Positions 30,852-42,849 of a DNA stretch of 53,218 nucleotides are shown here, one piece after another (the stretch's first letter is position 1; each line of letters begins with the position of its first letter). The DNA lies in contig NZ_QBJD02000024.1 in assembly GCF_003057745.1 (NCBI RefSeq), forward strand, positions 1-53,218. Direction: 5' to 3'. This DNA is from Enterobacter sp. RIT418 (GTDB lineage Bacteria > Pseudomonadota > Gammaproteobacteria > Enterobacterales > Enterobacteriaceae). A program made the position numbers and the translations under genes. The notes under the pieces are model-generated. The model searched no databases. It was given only the letters and a program-made list of their open reading frames with translations, and had not been told where the DNA came from.

Positions 30852-33800
30852 GTGAGGCGATTGCCGGGGATTTTATTGCTTACAGGGGCAACGCTCGTCG
30901 TTATCGTTGCGTTGCTCGTAAGCGGGCTACGTCTCGTTCTGCCGCATCTGGACAGCTGGCGTCCGCAGGTGCTGGCAAAAATCGAATCCGCCACCGGCGT
31001 GCCGGTGGACGTCAGCCAAATCAGCGCAAGCTGGCAAACCTTCGGCCCGACGCTCGACGCGCGGGATATCAACGCCAGCCTGAAAGACGGCGGCCACCTC
31101 AAAATTAAACGCGTTACCCTGGCGCTGGACGTCTGGCAAAGCCTGCTGCACCTGCGCTGGCAGTTTCGCGACCTCACTTTTTATCAGCTCCAGTTTCTGA
31201 CCAACACGCCGCTAAAAGGCGGTGATAACGGTCAGGATCTCGAAACCAACCGCATCAGCGATCTTTTCCTGCGCCAGTTCGATCACTTCGATCTGCGCGA
31301 CAGTGAAATCAGCTTTATTACCCTCTCCGGCGAGCGGGCGGAGCTGGCGATCCCGCAGCTGACCTGGCTTAACGGCAAAGATCGTCATCGCGCAGAGGGG
31401 CAGGTCAACCTCTCCAGCCTGAACGGTCAGCACGGGGTGATGCAGGTGCGCATGGATCTGCGTGATGACAACGGCCTGCTGAATAACGGCAGAGTGTGGC
31501 TGCAGGCCGACGACGTGGACGTGAAGCCGTGGCTGGGCGACTGGATGCAAAAAAACATGCAGTTAGAGACCGCCCGCTTCAGCCTTGAGGGCTGGATGAC
31601 GCTGACGAACGGTGAATTTGCCAGCGGTGACATCTGGCTCAAGCAGGGGGGCGCAAGCTGGAGAGGCGATAATAATCCGCACCAGCTCTCCGTTGATAAC
31701 CTCACTGCCCACGTGACCAAACAGAAAGAGGGCTGGCAGTTTGCCATTCCTGACACCCGCATCAGCATGGACGGTAAGCCCTGGCCGCGCGGTGCGTTAA
31801 CGCTCGCCTGGATGCCGGAACAGGACGTGGGCGGGAAGAACAACACGCGCAGCGACGAGCTGCGCATCCGCGCCAGCAACCTGGACCTCAACGCCATCGA
31901 AGGGCTGCGCTCCATGGCGGCCAAAATCTCGCCCGAGCTGGGCGATATCTGGCTGGCAACGCAGCCGACCGGGAAGATTGACGCGCTGGGGCTGGATATC
32001 CCGCTTCAGGCGACGGAAAAAACCCGCTTCCTCGCCTCCTGGCAAAATTTGGCCTGGAAGCAGTGGAAGCTCCTGCCCGGCGCCGAGCATTTTAGCGGCA
32101 AGCTCGAAGGGAGCGTGGAAAACGGCAGGCTGACGGCCGAAATGACCGACGCCAAAATGCCGTACGAAACGGTATTCCGCGCGCCGCTGGAAATCGAAAA
32201 AGGCCGCGCGGTGCTGAACTGGCTGAAAAACGATAAGGGCTTCCAGCTCGACGGACGCCATCTCGATGTGAAGGCCAAAGCGGTACATGCGCGCGGGGAT
32301 TTCCGCTATTTGCAGCCTGAGGGTGAAGAGCCGTGGCTGGGCATTCTGGCCGGCATCAGCACTGACGATGGCTCCCAGGCCTGGCGCTATTTCCCGGAAA
32401 ACCTGATGGGCAAAGCGCTGGTCGACTACCTGAGCGGCGCGATCCAGGGCGGTCAGGCGGACAACGCCACGCTGGTGTACGGCGGCAATCCGCACCTCTT
32501 CCCCTACAAGCATAACGAAGGCCAGTTCCAGGTGCTGGTGCCGCTGCGCAACGCCACGTTTGCCTTCCAGCCCGACTGGCCCGCGCTCAAAAACCTCGAT
32601 ATGGAGCTGAACTTCATCAATGACGGCCTGTGGATGAAGGCCGACAGCGTTGCGCTGGGCGGGGTTACCGCCAGCGGCCTGACGGCAAATATTCCAGACT
32701 ACTCTAAAGAAAAGCTGCTGATTGACGCAAACATCAACGGCCCGGGCAAAGCCGTTGGCCCGTACTTTGAAGAGACGCCGCTAAAAGACTCGCTGGCCGC
32801 CACGCTTGAGCAGCTGCAGTTGGATGGCGATGTGAATGCTCGCTTACATCTCGACATTCCGCTGGACGGCGAAATGACCACCGCCAAAGGCGATGTCCGT
32901 CTGAATAACAACAGCCTGTATATTAAGCCGCTGGAAAGCACCCTGAAAAACCTCAGCGGCCAGTTCAGCTTTGTGAACGGTAACCTGAAAAGCGAGCCGC
33001 TGAAGGCCACCTGGTTTAACCAGCCGATCGATATCGATTTTACAACCACCGAGGGCGAGAAGGCCTATCAGGTCGCGGTGAATATGGACGCGAACTGGCA
33101 GCCTGCCAAAATGGACGTATTGCCGAAGCCGATTGAAGCGGCGATTGGCGGCGCGGTGTCATGGAATGGCAAGGTGGCTATCGAGCTGCCCTATCACGCA
33201 GGCGCACGCTATAACGTCGACATCACGGGCGATCTGAAAAATATCAGCAGCAGTCTGCCCGCGCCGCTGGAGAAAAGTGCCGGGCAGTCTCTGCCGGTGA
33301 AGGTGAACGTCGATGGCAACCTCAACGGCTTTGCATTGACCGGCAGCGCCGGGGCGACGAACCACTTCAACAGCCGCTGGCTGCTTGGCCGCAAGCTGAC
33401 GCTCGACAGAGCCATCTGGACCACCGACAGCCGCACCACGCCGCCGCTGCCGGATAAGTCGGGCATTGAGCTGAACCTTCCGCCGATGGACGGGGCCGAA
33501 TGGCTGGCCCTCTTCCAGAAAGGCGTGGGGCAGAACGTTGACCAGGCCGCAGCATTCCCGCAGACGATTACCGTCCGCACGCCGGCCCTGACGCTGGGAG
33601 GACAGAAGTGGAACAACCTGAGCCTGGTTTCGCAGCCCACGGCGAACGGTTCCAAAGTCGAGGCCCAGGGTCGGGAAATTAACGGAACGCTCACCCTGCG
33701 CGATAACGCGCCGTGGCAGGCGGCAATCCGCTATCTCTATTACAACCCGACGTCCGCCACGACGGCTGATGCCGCAGCGAGCACCGCGCCGTTGAACAAC

Positions 33801-34649
33801 GCCCGGATTGATTTTAGCGGCTGGCCGGATCTCCAGCTGCGCTGCGCAGAGTGTTGGCTGTGGGGGCAAAAATACGGGCGGATTGACGGCGATTTCACGA
33901 TCAAAGGCAACACGCTTAGCCTTGCCGGCGGCTTGATCGATACCGGTTTTGGCCGCCTGACCGCGCAGGGCGAGTGGGTCAATAATCCCGGCCAGCAGCG
34001 CACCTCGCTGAAGGGCGACATTAAAGGCAACAAGCTGGATGCGGCAACCAACTTCTTTGGCATCAGCACGCCGCTGCGCGGCTCGTCGTTTGACGTTGAT
34101 TACGATCTTCACTGGCGTGACGCCCCGTGGAAGCCGGATGAGGCCTCGCTCAACGGCATTCTGAAAACCCGCTTTGGCAAAGGCGAAATCGCCGACGTGA
34201 GCACAGGGCGCGCCGGGCAGATCCTGCGCCTGCTGAGTTTTGATGCGCTGCTGCGCAAGCTGCGCTTTGACTTCAGCGATACCTTCAGCGAAGGCTTCTA
34301 CTATGATTCCATCCGCAGCACGGCGTGGATCAAGGACGGCGTTCTGCACACCGACGACACGCTGGTGGATGGCCTGGAAGCGGATATTGCCATGAAGGGC
34401 TCGGTGAACCTCGTGCGCCGCGAACTGGACATGGAGGCCGTGGTCGCGCCGGAAATTTCCGCCAGCGTGGGCGTGGCGGCGGCGTTCGTGGTGAACCCGA
34501 TCGTCGGCGCAGCGGTGTTTGCCGCCAGTAAAGTGCTGGGCCCGCTGTGGAGCAAGGTCTCCATTCTGCGCTACCGCATCACAGGCCCGGTCGATAAGCC
34601 GCAGATTAATGAAGTCCTGCGCCAGCCGCGCAAAGATGCACAGCAATGA
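30852..34649 (+). CDS. yhdP: AsmA-like phospholipid transport protein YhdP
   Basis: A very long inner-membrane-anchored protein (1265 residues; E. coli 1266) that spans the periplasm and is thought to move phospholipids to the outer membrane with TamB and YdbH. One N-terminal membrane helix (about 5-28) is followed by a repeating beta-groove, with the DUF3971 and AsmA-like C-terminal region ending in INEVLRQPRKDAQ. The start is GTG, with AAGGAGA 5 nt upstream. A conserved hydrophobic stretch near the end (VGVAAAFVVNPIVGAAVFAA) is worth noting. It follows rng by 43 nt. Confidence 0.95.
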   Translation: MRRLPGILLLTGATLVVIVALLVSGLRLVLPHLDSWRPQVLAKIESATGVPVDVSQISASWQTFGPTLDARDINASLKDGGHLKIKRVTLALDVWQSLLHLRWQFRDLTFYQLQFLTNTPLKGGDNGQDLETNRISDLFLRQFDHFDLRDSEISFITLSGERAELAIPQLTWLNGKDRHRAEGQVNLSSLNGQHGVMQVRMDLRDDNGLLNNGRVWLQADDVDVKPWLGDWMQKNMQLETARFSLEGWMTLTNGEFASGDIWLKQGGASWRGDNNPHQLSVDNLTAHVTKQKEGWQFAIPDTRISMDGKPWPRGALTLAWMPEQDVGGKNNTRSDELRIRASNLDLNAIEGLRSMAAKISPELGDIWLATQPTGKIDALGLDIPLQATEKTRFLASWQNLAWKQWKLLPGAEHFSGKLEGSVENGRLTAEMTDAKMPYETVFRAPLEIEKGRAVLNWLKNDKGFQLDGRHLDVKAKAVHARGDFRYLQPEGEEPWLGILAGISTDDGSQAWRYFPENLMGKALVDYLSGAIQGGQADNATLVYGGNPHLFPYKHNEGQFQVLVPLRNATFAFQPDWPALKNLDMELNFINDGLWMKADSVALGGVTASGLTANIPDYSKEKLLIDANINGPGKAVGPYFEETPLKDSLAATLEQLQLDGDVNARLHLDIPLDGEMTTAKGDVRLNNNSLYIKPLESTLKNLSGQFSFVNGNLKSEPLKATWFNQPIDIDFTTTEGEKAYQVAVNMDANWQPAKMDVLPKPIEAAIGGAVSWNGKVAIELPYHAGARYNVDITGDLKNISSSLPAPLEKSAGQSLPVKVNVDGNLNGFALTGSAGATNHFNSRWLLGRKLTLDRAIWTTDSRTTPPLPDKSGIELNLPPMDGAEWLALFQKGVGQNVDQAAAFPQTITVRTPALTLGGQKWNNLSLVSQPTANGSKVEAQGREINGTLTLRDNAPWQAAIRYLYYNPTSATTADAAASTAPLNNARIDFSGWPDLQLRCAECWLWGQKYGRIDGDFTIKGNTLSLAGGLIDTGFGRLTAQGEWVNNPGQQRTSLKGDIKGNKLDAATNFFGISTPLRGSSFDVDYDLHWRDAPWKPDEASLNGILKTRFGKGEIADVSTGRAGQILRLLSFDALLRKLRFDFSDTFSEGFYYDSIRSTAWIKDGVLHTDDTLVDGLEADIAMKGSVNLVRRELDMEAVVAPEISASVGVAAAFVVNPIVGAAVFAASKVLGPLWSKVSILRYRITGPVDKPQINEVLRQPRKDAQQ

Positions 34650-34654
34650 TTTGA

Positions 34655-36178
<1,524 letters not shown>

Positions 36179-36192
36179 CCGGAACGGTGATG

Positions 36193-36228
36193 AAAAATGG
36201 CGCTATCTTCGGGTAGCGCCATTTTTTT
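36193..36228. terminator. Bidirectional terminator between tldD and yagU
   Basis: The stem TGGCGCTA/TAGCGCCA (36198-36205 with 36214-36221) is capped by a C(TTCG)G tetraloop and flanked by A5 and T8 tracts, serving tldD on the plus strand and yagU on the minus strand. The T-tract touches the yagU stop codon. Confidence 0.9.
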
Positions 36229-36842
36229 TAGCGTGCACTTCCCAGCGGGATCTCTGGGTCCGGCTCGTGGGTGATGCGGTTGCGCAGATCGCGGCGAATA
36301 ATCTCGATCGACCAGAACCAGATCAAATGCCCGACAATCTCGGAAACGTGCTCATACCACGGCAGTTCAAAGAGCGGTGGCGTTAGCCCCATCAGCGGGA
36401 AGGAGATCATGTGGACGAAAAGCTGGGCTAACGCGCCGGCCAGCAGGCCCTGCCAGAGCTTAATTTTCGGGAAGACTTCTGCCACAACGCAATAGCCTAC
36501 GGCGAAGACGATAGAGAAAATAATATGCGTCACGCCAACCCAGTTGAATATATGCCCGGCAAAGGTGTACACAGCCGCGTTAGGGTCAACAACGCCCAGC
36601 CAGTCGCGAAGGAAAATATAGGGCGGGTTAAGGAAATTACGCGAGCAGTCGATTTGGTTTGCCGCACGAATTAATTGCTCAGGGCCGCAGGCGCTGGTAA
36701 ATAAATCAGCGGGGCTGCGCGGTGGAAGCGGAACCTCAGCGCCCCATTTCACAAACGCAGAGACAACGCCGGCGATCAGGCCAATGAACGCGGCGAGCCC
36801 GTAGCGCCTGCGCGATGGTGCAGTTCGTTCAAATAAATTCAT
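36228..36842 (-). CDS. yagU: Inner-membrane protein YagU
   Basis: A 204-residue membrane protein of the DUF1440 family; in E. coli it contributes to acid resistance. It has hydrophobic segments at about 15-33, 90-120 and 131-155. The sequence is close to E. coli YagU from start to end (MNLFER to [11 protein letters not shown]). In K-12 yagU sits near the yagTSRQ genes, far from tldD, so its place here is a rearrangement or insertion relative to K-12. It stands alone, with a terminator behind it and a 221-bp gap before it. Confidence 0.9.
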   Translation of the reverse strand: MNLFERTAPSRRRYGLAAFIGLIAGVVSAFVKWGAEVPLPPRSPADLFTSACGPEQLIRAANQIDCSRNFLNPPYIFLRDWLGVVDPNAAVYTFAGHIFNWVGVTHIIFSIVFAVGYCVVAEVFPKIKLWQGLLAGALAQLFVHMISFPLMGLTPPLFELPWYEHVSEIVGHLIWFWSIEIIRRDLRNRITHEPDPEIPLGSAR

Positions 36843-37063
36843 TTTTTATTCCTTGTATAAACAGAATCCTGAAAAACATATTTTGTTATTTCTTTAACAA
36901 CTATTTAACCATCTGATTAATCAGATGAATATACGATAGTCGTGACCGCGTCAGGCTGTCAATTCGCCAAATTTGATAATCAGAAGGCTCGCCTGAATAA
37001 CCGTTCCGGTTATTCAGGATATATTTATAATAAAATATCGAAGCGGATGAGGATTTACGGAGA

Positions 37064-37990
37064 TTATTCTTTTCTTCTTCCCCGCATTCCCTGAAACAAC
37101 TCCGCGACCTCCACAAAATATTCCGTCAGATAGTTAATGCAGACCTGCACCTTCAGCGGCAGCTTATCCTTTTCGGTATACAGTGCGTAGACAGGGCGCG
37201 GATCGGACTGGTAGCGCGGGAACAGGATCTCCAGCTCGCCGCTGTTAATCTCGTTTATCACCCACATCAGCGGCACGTAGGCGATCCCGGCGCCCGCGAC
37301 CAGCCAGCGGGAGATGGTCATCGGATCGTTCGTGACGAACCGGCCTACCGGCAGGAGCTTCGTGGAAAGCCCTTCCGGGGCGATGAGCTCAAACTCGTTA
37401 TCCGGGCGAACGCTGTACTCCAGCCACGAGTGGTTGCTCAAATCGGCGGGCTTCTCCGGAATGCCGTACTGCGCCAGATAGCTTTTGGACGCGCACACCA
37501 CCATCGGCATGCTGCCCAGGCGGCGAGAGAAGAGGCTGGAGTCCTGAAGGGCGCCCACGCGGATCACCACGTCCAGCCCGTCGGCGATCAGGTCCGGCGC
37601 GGGGATGCCCGTGACCAGATTGACGGTGAGGCCGGGATACTCTTTCAGCATTTCGGCGGTCATGGCGGCGAGAACATTTTGTGCCATAGTTGAAGAACAG
37701 CCGATGCGCAGGGTGCCGATGGGCGTGTTATTAAAAGCGTAGAGCTGTTCGTGAACGTCCTGCACCTCATGCAGCATGCGGCGGCAGCCCTGATAGTAAA
37801 TTTTTCCGGCTTCCGTCAGTCCGATGCTGCGTGTGCTGCGGTTGAGCAGCTTGACCTGAAGCTCATCTTCCAGCTTTGATACCGTCTGGCTGATGGAGGA
37901 TACGCTCATTTGCAGCTGCCTGGCGGCGGCGGTAAATGAGCCCTGTTCTACCACTTTGGCGAACACCGACATGCGTTTTAAACGTTCCAT
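37064..37990 (-). CDS. aaeR: LysR-family activator of the aae efflux operon
   Basis: Transcription factor that activates aaeXAB in response to aromatic carboxylic acids such as p-hydroxybenzoate. The 308-residue protein has the N-terminal winged helix-turn-helix (about 17-40, SFTAAARQLQMSVSSISQTVSKLEDEL) and a C-terminal effector domain of LysR type. It is divergent to aaeX, the classic LysR arrangement, and the intervening region carries a CRP site. Lengths and sequence agree with E. coli AaeR (309). Confidence 0.92.
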   Translation of the reverse strand: MERLKRMSVFAKVVEQGSFTAAARQLQMSVSSISQTVSKLEDELQVKLLNRSTRSIGLTEAGKIYYQGCRRMLHEVQDVHEQLYAFNNTPIGTLRIGCSSTMAQNVLAAMTAEMLKEYPGLTVNLVTGIPAPDLIADGLDVVIRVGALQDSSLFSRRLGSMPMVVCASKSYLAQYGIPEKPADLSNHSWLEYSVRPDNEFELIAPEGLSTKLLPVGRFVTNDPMTISRWLVAGAGIAYVPLMWVINEINSGELEILFPRYQSDPRPVYALYTEKDKLPLKVQVCINYLTEYFVEVAELFQGMRGRRKE

Positions 37991-38005
37991 TGTTCACTCT
38001 GGCTT

Positions 38006-38027
38006 AAAAGTGATTTAGATCACATAT
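38006..38027. promoter_or_regulatory. CRP-binding site in the aaeR-aaeX intergenic region
   Basis: The 22 bases match the CRP consensus AAATGTGATCTAGATCACATTT at 19 positions, with both half sites (GTGA and TCAC) perfect and a six-base spacer. The site is 15 bp before the aaeR start and about 140 bp before aaeX, so it could control either gene. Confidence 0.75.
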
Positions 38028-38168
38028 TATAGATAACAGCATAACAGTTACGTTAATATATTATTAATTACATAATAGCTGCGCCACTCTCGCCCGGCTT
38101 TCTTGCCCCTTCGCGGTGGCGCAGGCTTAAAAATTCTGAAGCCTGCACTCTCTCTAATCAAGGTCAAC

Positions 38169-38372
38169 ATGAGTCTGTTTCCCGTTATCGTGGTGTTCGG
38201 TTTGTCGTTCCCACCGATATTTTTCGAGCTGCTTTTATCACTGGCGATCTTCTGGCTGGTGCGCAAGGTGCTGGTCCCTACCGGGATCTACGATTTCGTC
38301 TGGCACCCTGCATTGTTCAATACCGCGCTCTATTGCTGCCTGTTTTACCTGATATCGCGCATGTTTGTTTGA
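38169..38372 (+). CDS. aaeX: Small membrane protein AaeX
   Basis: A 67-residue inner-membrane protein (DUF1656) with two hydrophobic helices (about 4-30 and 45-65), co-expressed with the AaeAB pump; its exact role is unknown. The sequence is almost that of E. coli AaeX. The ATG at 38169 gives MSLFPVIVV and follows the ribosome-binding region AAGGTC. The gene ends 7 nt before aaeA. Confidence 0.93.
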   Translation: MSLFPVIVVFGLSFPPIFFELLLSLAIFWLVRKVLVPTGIYDFVWHPALFNTALYCCLFYLISRMFV

Positions 38373-38379
38373 GGTTGAT

Positions 38380-39312
38380 GTGAAAACGCTAACAAGAAAA
38401 ATCTCCCGCACTGCCATCACGATGGCGCTCGTCATTCTCGCGTTCATCGCGATTTTCCGCGCCTGGGTTTATTACACCGAATCACCATGGACGCGCGACG
38501 CGCGCTTCAGCGCGGACGTGGTGGCGATAGCGCCCGACGTCGCCGGGCTCATCACCGCCGTCAACGTCCACGATAACCAGCTGGTCAAAAAAGACCAGGT
38601 GCTGTTTACCATCGATCGTCCCCGCTATCAGAAAGCCCTGGAGGAGGCGAATGCGGACGTGGCGTACTATCAGGCGCTGGCATCAGAAAAACGCCGTGAA
38701 GCCGGGCGCCGCAATCGCCTGGGCATACAGGCGATGTCCCGCGAAGAGATCGACCAGTCAAACAACGTGCTGCAAACCGTATTGCACCAGCTGGCGAAAG
38801 CCGAAGCCACGCGCGATCTGGCGAAGCTGGATCTGGAGCGCACCGTGATCCGCGCGCCGGCCGACGGCTGGGTGACCAACCTGAACGTCTACGCCGGCGA
38901 GTTCATTACGCGCGGCTCCACCGCCGTGGCGCTGGTGAAGCAGAACTCCTTCTACGTGCTGGCCTATATGGAAGAAACCAAGCTGGAAGGCGTGCGTCGG
39001 GGCTATCGCGCGGAAATTACACCGCTCGGCAGCAACCGCGTCTTTAAGGGCACCGTCGATAGCGTAGCGGCTGGCGTGACTAACTCCAGCAGCAGCAGCG
39101 ACAGCAAGGGGATGGCAACGGTCGACTCCAATCTCGAGTGGGTGCGCCTGGCGCAGCGCGTGCCGGTGCGTATTCACCTCGACGAACAGCAGGGTAACCT
39201 GTGGCCGGCGGGAACAACGGCGACCGTGGTGATTACCGGTGAGAAAGACCGTGATGCCAGCCAGGACTCCTTCTTCCGTAAGCTCGCCCACCGCCTGCGC
39301 GAGTTTGGTTAA
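38380..39312 (+). CDS. aaeA: Aromatic carboxylate efflux, membrane-fusion subunit AaeA
   Basis: Periplasmic adaptor of the AaeAB pump, which exports p-hydroxybenzoate and a few related aromatic acids. The 310-residue protein has one N-terminal membrane helix (about 11-30) and HlyD/EmrA-type domains ([43 protein letters not shown]), with a coiled coil between. The start is the GTG at 38380 (VKTLTRK), with GAGG 5 nt upstream and immediately after the aaeX stop; it matches the E. coli protein length. aaeB follows after 5 nt. Confidence 0.94.
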   Translation: MKTLTRKISRTAITMALVILAFIAIFRAWVYYTESPWTRDARFSADVVAIAPDVAGLITAVNVHDNQLVKKDQVLFTIDRPRYQKALEEANADVAYYQALASEKRREAGRRNRLGIQAMSREEIDQSNNVLQTVLHQLAKAEATRDLAKLDLERTVIRAPADGWVTNLNVYAGEFITRGSTAVALVKQNSFYVLAYMEETKLEGVRRGYRAEITPLGSNRVFKGTVDSVAAGVTNSSSSSDSKGMATVDSNLEWVRLAQRVPVRIHLDEQQGNLWPAGTTATVVITGEKDRDASQDSFFRKLAHRLREFG

Positions 39313-39317
39313 TCGCT

Positions 39318-41285
39318 ATGGGTATTTTCACCATCGCCAGCCAGCACCTGCGCTTTGCCGTGAAGCTGGCGTGCGCCATCGTGCTGGCGCTGTTCGTCGG
39401 CTTTCATTTTCAGCTGGAAACGCCTCGCTGGGCGGTGCTGACGGCCGCGATCGTGGCGGCCGGTCCGGCGTTCGCCGCGGGTGGAGAGCCCTATTCCGGC
39501 GCGATCCGCTACCGCGGCATGCTGCGTATCGTCGGGACCTTTATCGGCTGTATCGCCGCGCTCACCATTATTATTCTGATGATCCGCACGCCGCTGCTGA
39601 TGCTGATGGTGTGCTGCATCTGGGCGGGCTTCTGTACCTGGATCTCTTCGCTGGTGAAAGTGGAAAACTCCTACGCCTGGGGGCTTTCCGGTTACACCGC
39701 GCTGATTATCATCATCACCATTCAGGCTGAACCGCTGCTCGCGCCGCAGTTTGCCGTCGAGCGCTGCAGCGAAATCGTGATTGGTATCGTCTGCGCCATC
39801 GTGGCGGATCTGCTCTTCTCGCCGCGCTCCATTAAGCAGGAAGTCGACCGCGAGCTCGATGCGATGATTGTCGACCAATATAAGCTGATGCAGCTGTGCA
39901 TTAAGCACGGTGACAGCGAAGAGGTGGATAAGGCCTGGAGCGGGCTGGTGCGCCGCACGCAGGCGCTGGAAGGGATGCGCAGCAACCTGAATATGGAGTC
40001 CTCTCGCTGGACGCGCGCCAATCGCCGTCTTAAGGCGATTAACACCGTTGCCTTAACGCTCATCACCCAGGCGTGCGAAACCTACCTGATCCAAAACACG
40101 CGGCCTGAAGCGGTTACGGACACCTTCCGCGAGCTTTTTGAAGAGCCGGTCGAAACGGTGCAGGACGTACACAGGCAGCTTAAGCGCATGCGCCGGGTGA
40201 TTGCCTGGACGGGCGAGCGCGACACGCCTGTGACGATCTACACCTGGGTGGGCGCCGCGACGCGTTACCTGCTGCTCAAGCGCGGCGTGATAGGCAATGC
40301 CAAAATCAGTGCTGCAGAAGAGGAAGTCCTGCAGGGCGAAGTGGTGATCAAAGCGGAGTCGGCCGAGCGCCACCACGCGATGGTCAACTTCTGGCGCACC
40401 ACGCTGGCCTGTATGCTCGGCACGCTGTTCTGGCTCTGGACCGGCTGGACGTCCGGCAGTGGCGCGATGGTGATGATCGCCGTCGTGACCTCGCTGGCAA
40501 TGCGCCTGCCGAATCCGCGTATGGTCGCCATTGATTTTCTGTATGGGACGATAGCCGCGCTGCCGATCGGGGCCCTCTATTTCCTGGTGATCCTGCCGTC
40601 AACCCAGCAGAGCATGCTGCTGCTCTGCATTAGCCTCGCGGTGATGGCGTTCTTCATCGGTATTGAAGTGCAAAAACGCCGCCTGGGATCGCTCGGGGCG
40701 CTGGCGAGCACCATCAATATTCTCGTGCTGGACAATCCGATGACGTTTCACTTCAGCCAGTTCCTCGACAGCGCGCTGGGCCAGCTGGTGGGCTGCTTCC
40801 TGGCGATGATGGTGATTCTGCTGGTGCGCGATAACTCGCAGGCGCGGACCGGCCGCGTGCTGCTGAACCAGTTCGTTTCTGCTGCCGTATCGTCCATGAC
40901 CACCAATACCGCGCGGCGCAAAGAGAACCATCTGCCCGCGCTGTACCAGCAGCTGTTTTTACTGCTCAACAAATTTCCGGGCGACATTGCCAAGTTCCGC
41001 CTGGCGCTGACCATGATCATTGCGCACCAGCGCTTGCGCAACGCGCCGGTGCCGATCAATGACGATCTGTCGTCGTTCCACCGCCAGCTGCGCCGCACGG
41101 CCGACCATGTCCTGTCGGCCTCCAGCGACGACAAGCGACGCCGCTACTTTAAGCAGCTGCTGGAAGAGCTCGATATTTATCAGGAAAAACTGCGGATGTG
41201 GGAAGCGCCCAGGCAGGTTACCGAGCCGGTAGATCGGCTGGTGCTGATGCTCCATCGCTATCAAAGTGCCCTTACCGAGAGCTGA
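39318..41285 (+). CDS. aaeB: Aromatic carboxylate efflux pump AaeB
   Basis: Inner-membrane transporter of the aromatic acid exporter (FUSC/ArAE) family. The 655 residues match E. coli AaeB. Two groups of about five to six membrane helices (residues about 10-160 and 350-510) each precede a cytoplasmic domain, the usual internal repeat. It ends the aaeXAB operon, with a strong terminator 7 nt after the stop. It is thought to act as a relief valve when aromatic acids build up in the cell. Confidence 0.95.
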   Translation: MGIFTIASQHLRFAVKLACAIVLALFVGFHFQLETPRWAVLTAAIVAAGPAFAAGGEPYSGAIRYRGMLRIVGTFIGCIAALTIIILMIRTPLLMLMVCCIWAGFCTWISSLVKVENSYAWGLSGYTALIIIITIQAEPLLAPQFAVERCSEIVIGIVCAIVADLLFSPRSIKQEVDRELDAMIVDQYKLMQLCIKHGDSEEVDKAWSGLVRRTQALEGMRSNLNMESSRWTRANRRLKAINTVALTLITQACETYLIQNTRPEAVTDTFRELFEEPVETVQDVHRQLKRMRRVIAWTGERDTPVTIYTWVGAATRYLLLKRGVIGNAKISAAEEEVLQGEVVIKAESAERHHAMVNFWRTTLACMLGTLFWLWTGWTSGSGAMVMIAVVTSLAMRLPNPRMVAIDFLYGTIAALPIGALYFLVILPSTQQSMLLLCISLAVMAFFIGIEVQKRRLGSLGALASTINILVLDNPMTFHFSQFLDSALGQLVGCFLAMMVILLVRDNSQARTGRVLLNQFVSAAVSSMTTNTARRKENHLPALYQQLFLLLNKFPGDIAKFRLALTMIIAHQRLRNAPVPINDDLSSFHRQLRRTADHVLSASSDDKRRRYFKQLLEELDIYQEKLRMWEAPRQVTEPVDRLVLMLHRYQSALTES

Positions 41286-41291
41286 CAAGCC

Positions 41292-41322
41292 AAAAACCGA
41301 CGCCAAAAGCGTCGGTTTTTTT
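41292..41322 (+). terminator. Terminator of aaeXAB
   Basis: CCGACGC (41297-41303) pairs with GCGTCGG (41309-41315) across a five-base loop, with an A5 tract before and T7 after. Confidence 0.9.
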
Positions 41323-41370
41323 ATGGCTATACTTATCTGAGCAGGCTCTTACATCAGGAAGGGAGGACAC

Positions 41371-42825
41371 ATGACTACCCAGGCTCTTCAGGACTCAATT
41401 CTTTTTCAGAATGGATATTTCGTTAACGGCATCTGGAAAACGCTTGATACCACCTTCGACGTGCTTAATCCGGCGACGGGCGAGGTGATAACGAAAGTCG
41501 CGAAGGCGGGCAAAGCCGAAACCGAGGAGGCGATTGCCGCAGCAACCAAAGCCTTCCCGGCCTGGCGCGCAAAAACCGCCAAGGAGCGCTCGGCAATTCT
41601 TTACCGCTGGTACGAGCTGATTATTGAAAACAAAAGCTGGCTCGGGCGGCTTATGACCACCGAGCAGGGCAAGCCGCTTAAAGAAGCGGAAGGCGAAGTC
41701 GAGTATGCCGCCAGCTTCATTCAGTGGTTTGCCGAGCAGGCCAAGCGCGCAAACGGCGAAATTATTCCCCCGGTCAAGCCCGGCTCGCGCATTCTGGCGA
41801 CCCGCGAACCCGCTGGCGTGGTGGCGGCCATTACCCCCTGGAACTTCCCGATGGCGATGCTGACCCGCAAGCTGGGGCCCGCGCTGGCCGCCGGCTGTAC
41901 GGGCGTGATTAAACCGGCAAACAATACCCCGCTCAGCGCCTTTGCGCTGCTCGTCCTGGCGAAGCAGGCTGGCATACCGGACGGCGTTCTCAACGCCGTG
42001 GCAGGCAACACGTCTGAGATCAGCGATGCGATAATGGCCAGCCATGACGTGCGGAAAATTTCGTTCACCGGCTCCACGGCGGTGGGGAAAACGCTGATGC
42101 GCAACGCCGCCGAAACGATGAAGAAAGTATCGATGGAACTGGGCGGCAACGCGCCCTATATCGTCTTTGAGGATGCGGATATTGATGCCGCCGTCAAAGG
42201 GGCGATTGCCAATAAGTTCCGCAATGCCGGGCAGGTGTGCGTCAGCGTGAACCGCTTCTATATCCAGGAAACGGTATACGACAAATTTGTGAACCAGCTG
42301 GCCGATGCGGTGAACGCGCTGAAGGTGGGTAACGGCCTGGAGGAGGGCGTGGTGGTTGGGCCGCTGATTGAGCCTTCGGCGGTGAAAAAGGTGAAAGAGC
42401 ATGTCGAAGACGCGGTGGCCAAAGGTGCAGCCGTGCTGGCGGGCGGGAAGCCGCACGCGCTCGGCGGAAACTTCTGGTCGCCAACCGTGCTGGGCGATTG
42501 TCACGAAGGGATGAAGCTCGCCGAGGAAGAGACCTTTGGTCCGGTAGCCGCCTGCTTCCGCTTCACTTCTGAAGATGAGGTGATCATGCGAGCCAACAAT
42601 ACGCCGTACGGACTGGCGGCCTACTTCTATACCCAGAATCTCTCCCGCGTGTTCCGCGTGTCGCAGGCGATAGAGAGCGGCATGATCGGCATTAACGAGT
42701 GCGCGGTCTCAACGGAATTAGGTCCCTTCGGCGGGGTGAAAGAGTCCGGTCTGGGTCGCGAGGGATCCGTACTCGGTCTGGAAGAGTTCCTTGAAGTGAA
42801 GACCCTGCATATCGGGGGATTATGA
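41371..42825 (+). CDS. NAD(P)-dependent aldehyde dehydrogenase, succinate-semialdehyde type
   Basis: Aldehyde dehydrogenase superfamily enzyme of 484 residues that resembles GabD-type succinate-semialdehyde dehydrogenases. The catalytic set is complete: N158 (TPWNF), K181, E256 (MELGGN) and the nucleophile C290 (NAGQVCVSVNR). The gene has a strong ribosome-binding site (GGGAGG, 4 nt before the ATG). It is absent between aaeB and yhcO in E. coli K-12. No gabT or gabP is nearby, so the substrate is not shown by context. An aromatic aldehyde converted to an acid that AaeAB exports is one possibility (inference). It is followed by yhcO after 24 nt, probably in one transcript. Confidence 0.88.
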   Translation: MTTQALQDSILFQNGYFVNGIWKTLDTTFDVLNPATGEVITKVAKAGKAETEEAIAAATKAFPAWRAKTAKERSAILYRWYELIIENKSWLGRLMTTEQGKPLKEAEGEVEYAASFIQWFAEQAKRANGEIIPPVKPGSRILATREPAGVVAAITPWNFPMAMLTRKLGPALAAGCTGVIKPANNTPLSAFALLVLAKQAGIPDGVLNAVAGNTSEISDAIMASHDVRKISFTGSTAVGKTLMRNAAETMKKVSMELGGNAPYIVFEDADIDAAVKGAIANKFRNAGQVCVSVNRFYIQETVYDKFVNQLADAVNALKVGNGLEEGVVVGPLIEPSAVKKVKEHVEDAVAKGAAVLAGGKPHALGGNFWSPTVLGDCHEGMKLAEEETFGPVAACFRFTSEDEVIMRANNTPYGLAAYFYTQNLSRVFRVSQAIESGMIGINECAVSTELGPFGGVKESGLGREGSVLGLEEFLEVKTLHIGGL

Positions 42826-42849
42826 CGGATATAGACGGGGTGGCTGGCA

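Noticed and set aside
29540..31177. A 545-codon open frame on the minus strand opposite rng and the start of yhdP
   Set aside because: It lies fully within the antisense of conserved genes and arises from their codon bias. The protein has no recognisable domain.
41395..42504. A 369-codon open frame opposite the aldehyde dehydrogenase gene
   Set aside because: It is a shadow of an intact gene with a complete catalytic set, and its translation is rich in His and Arg as typical antisense frames are.
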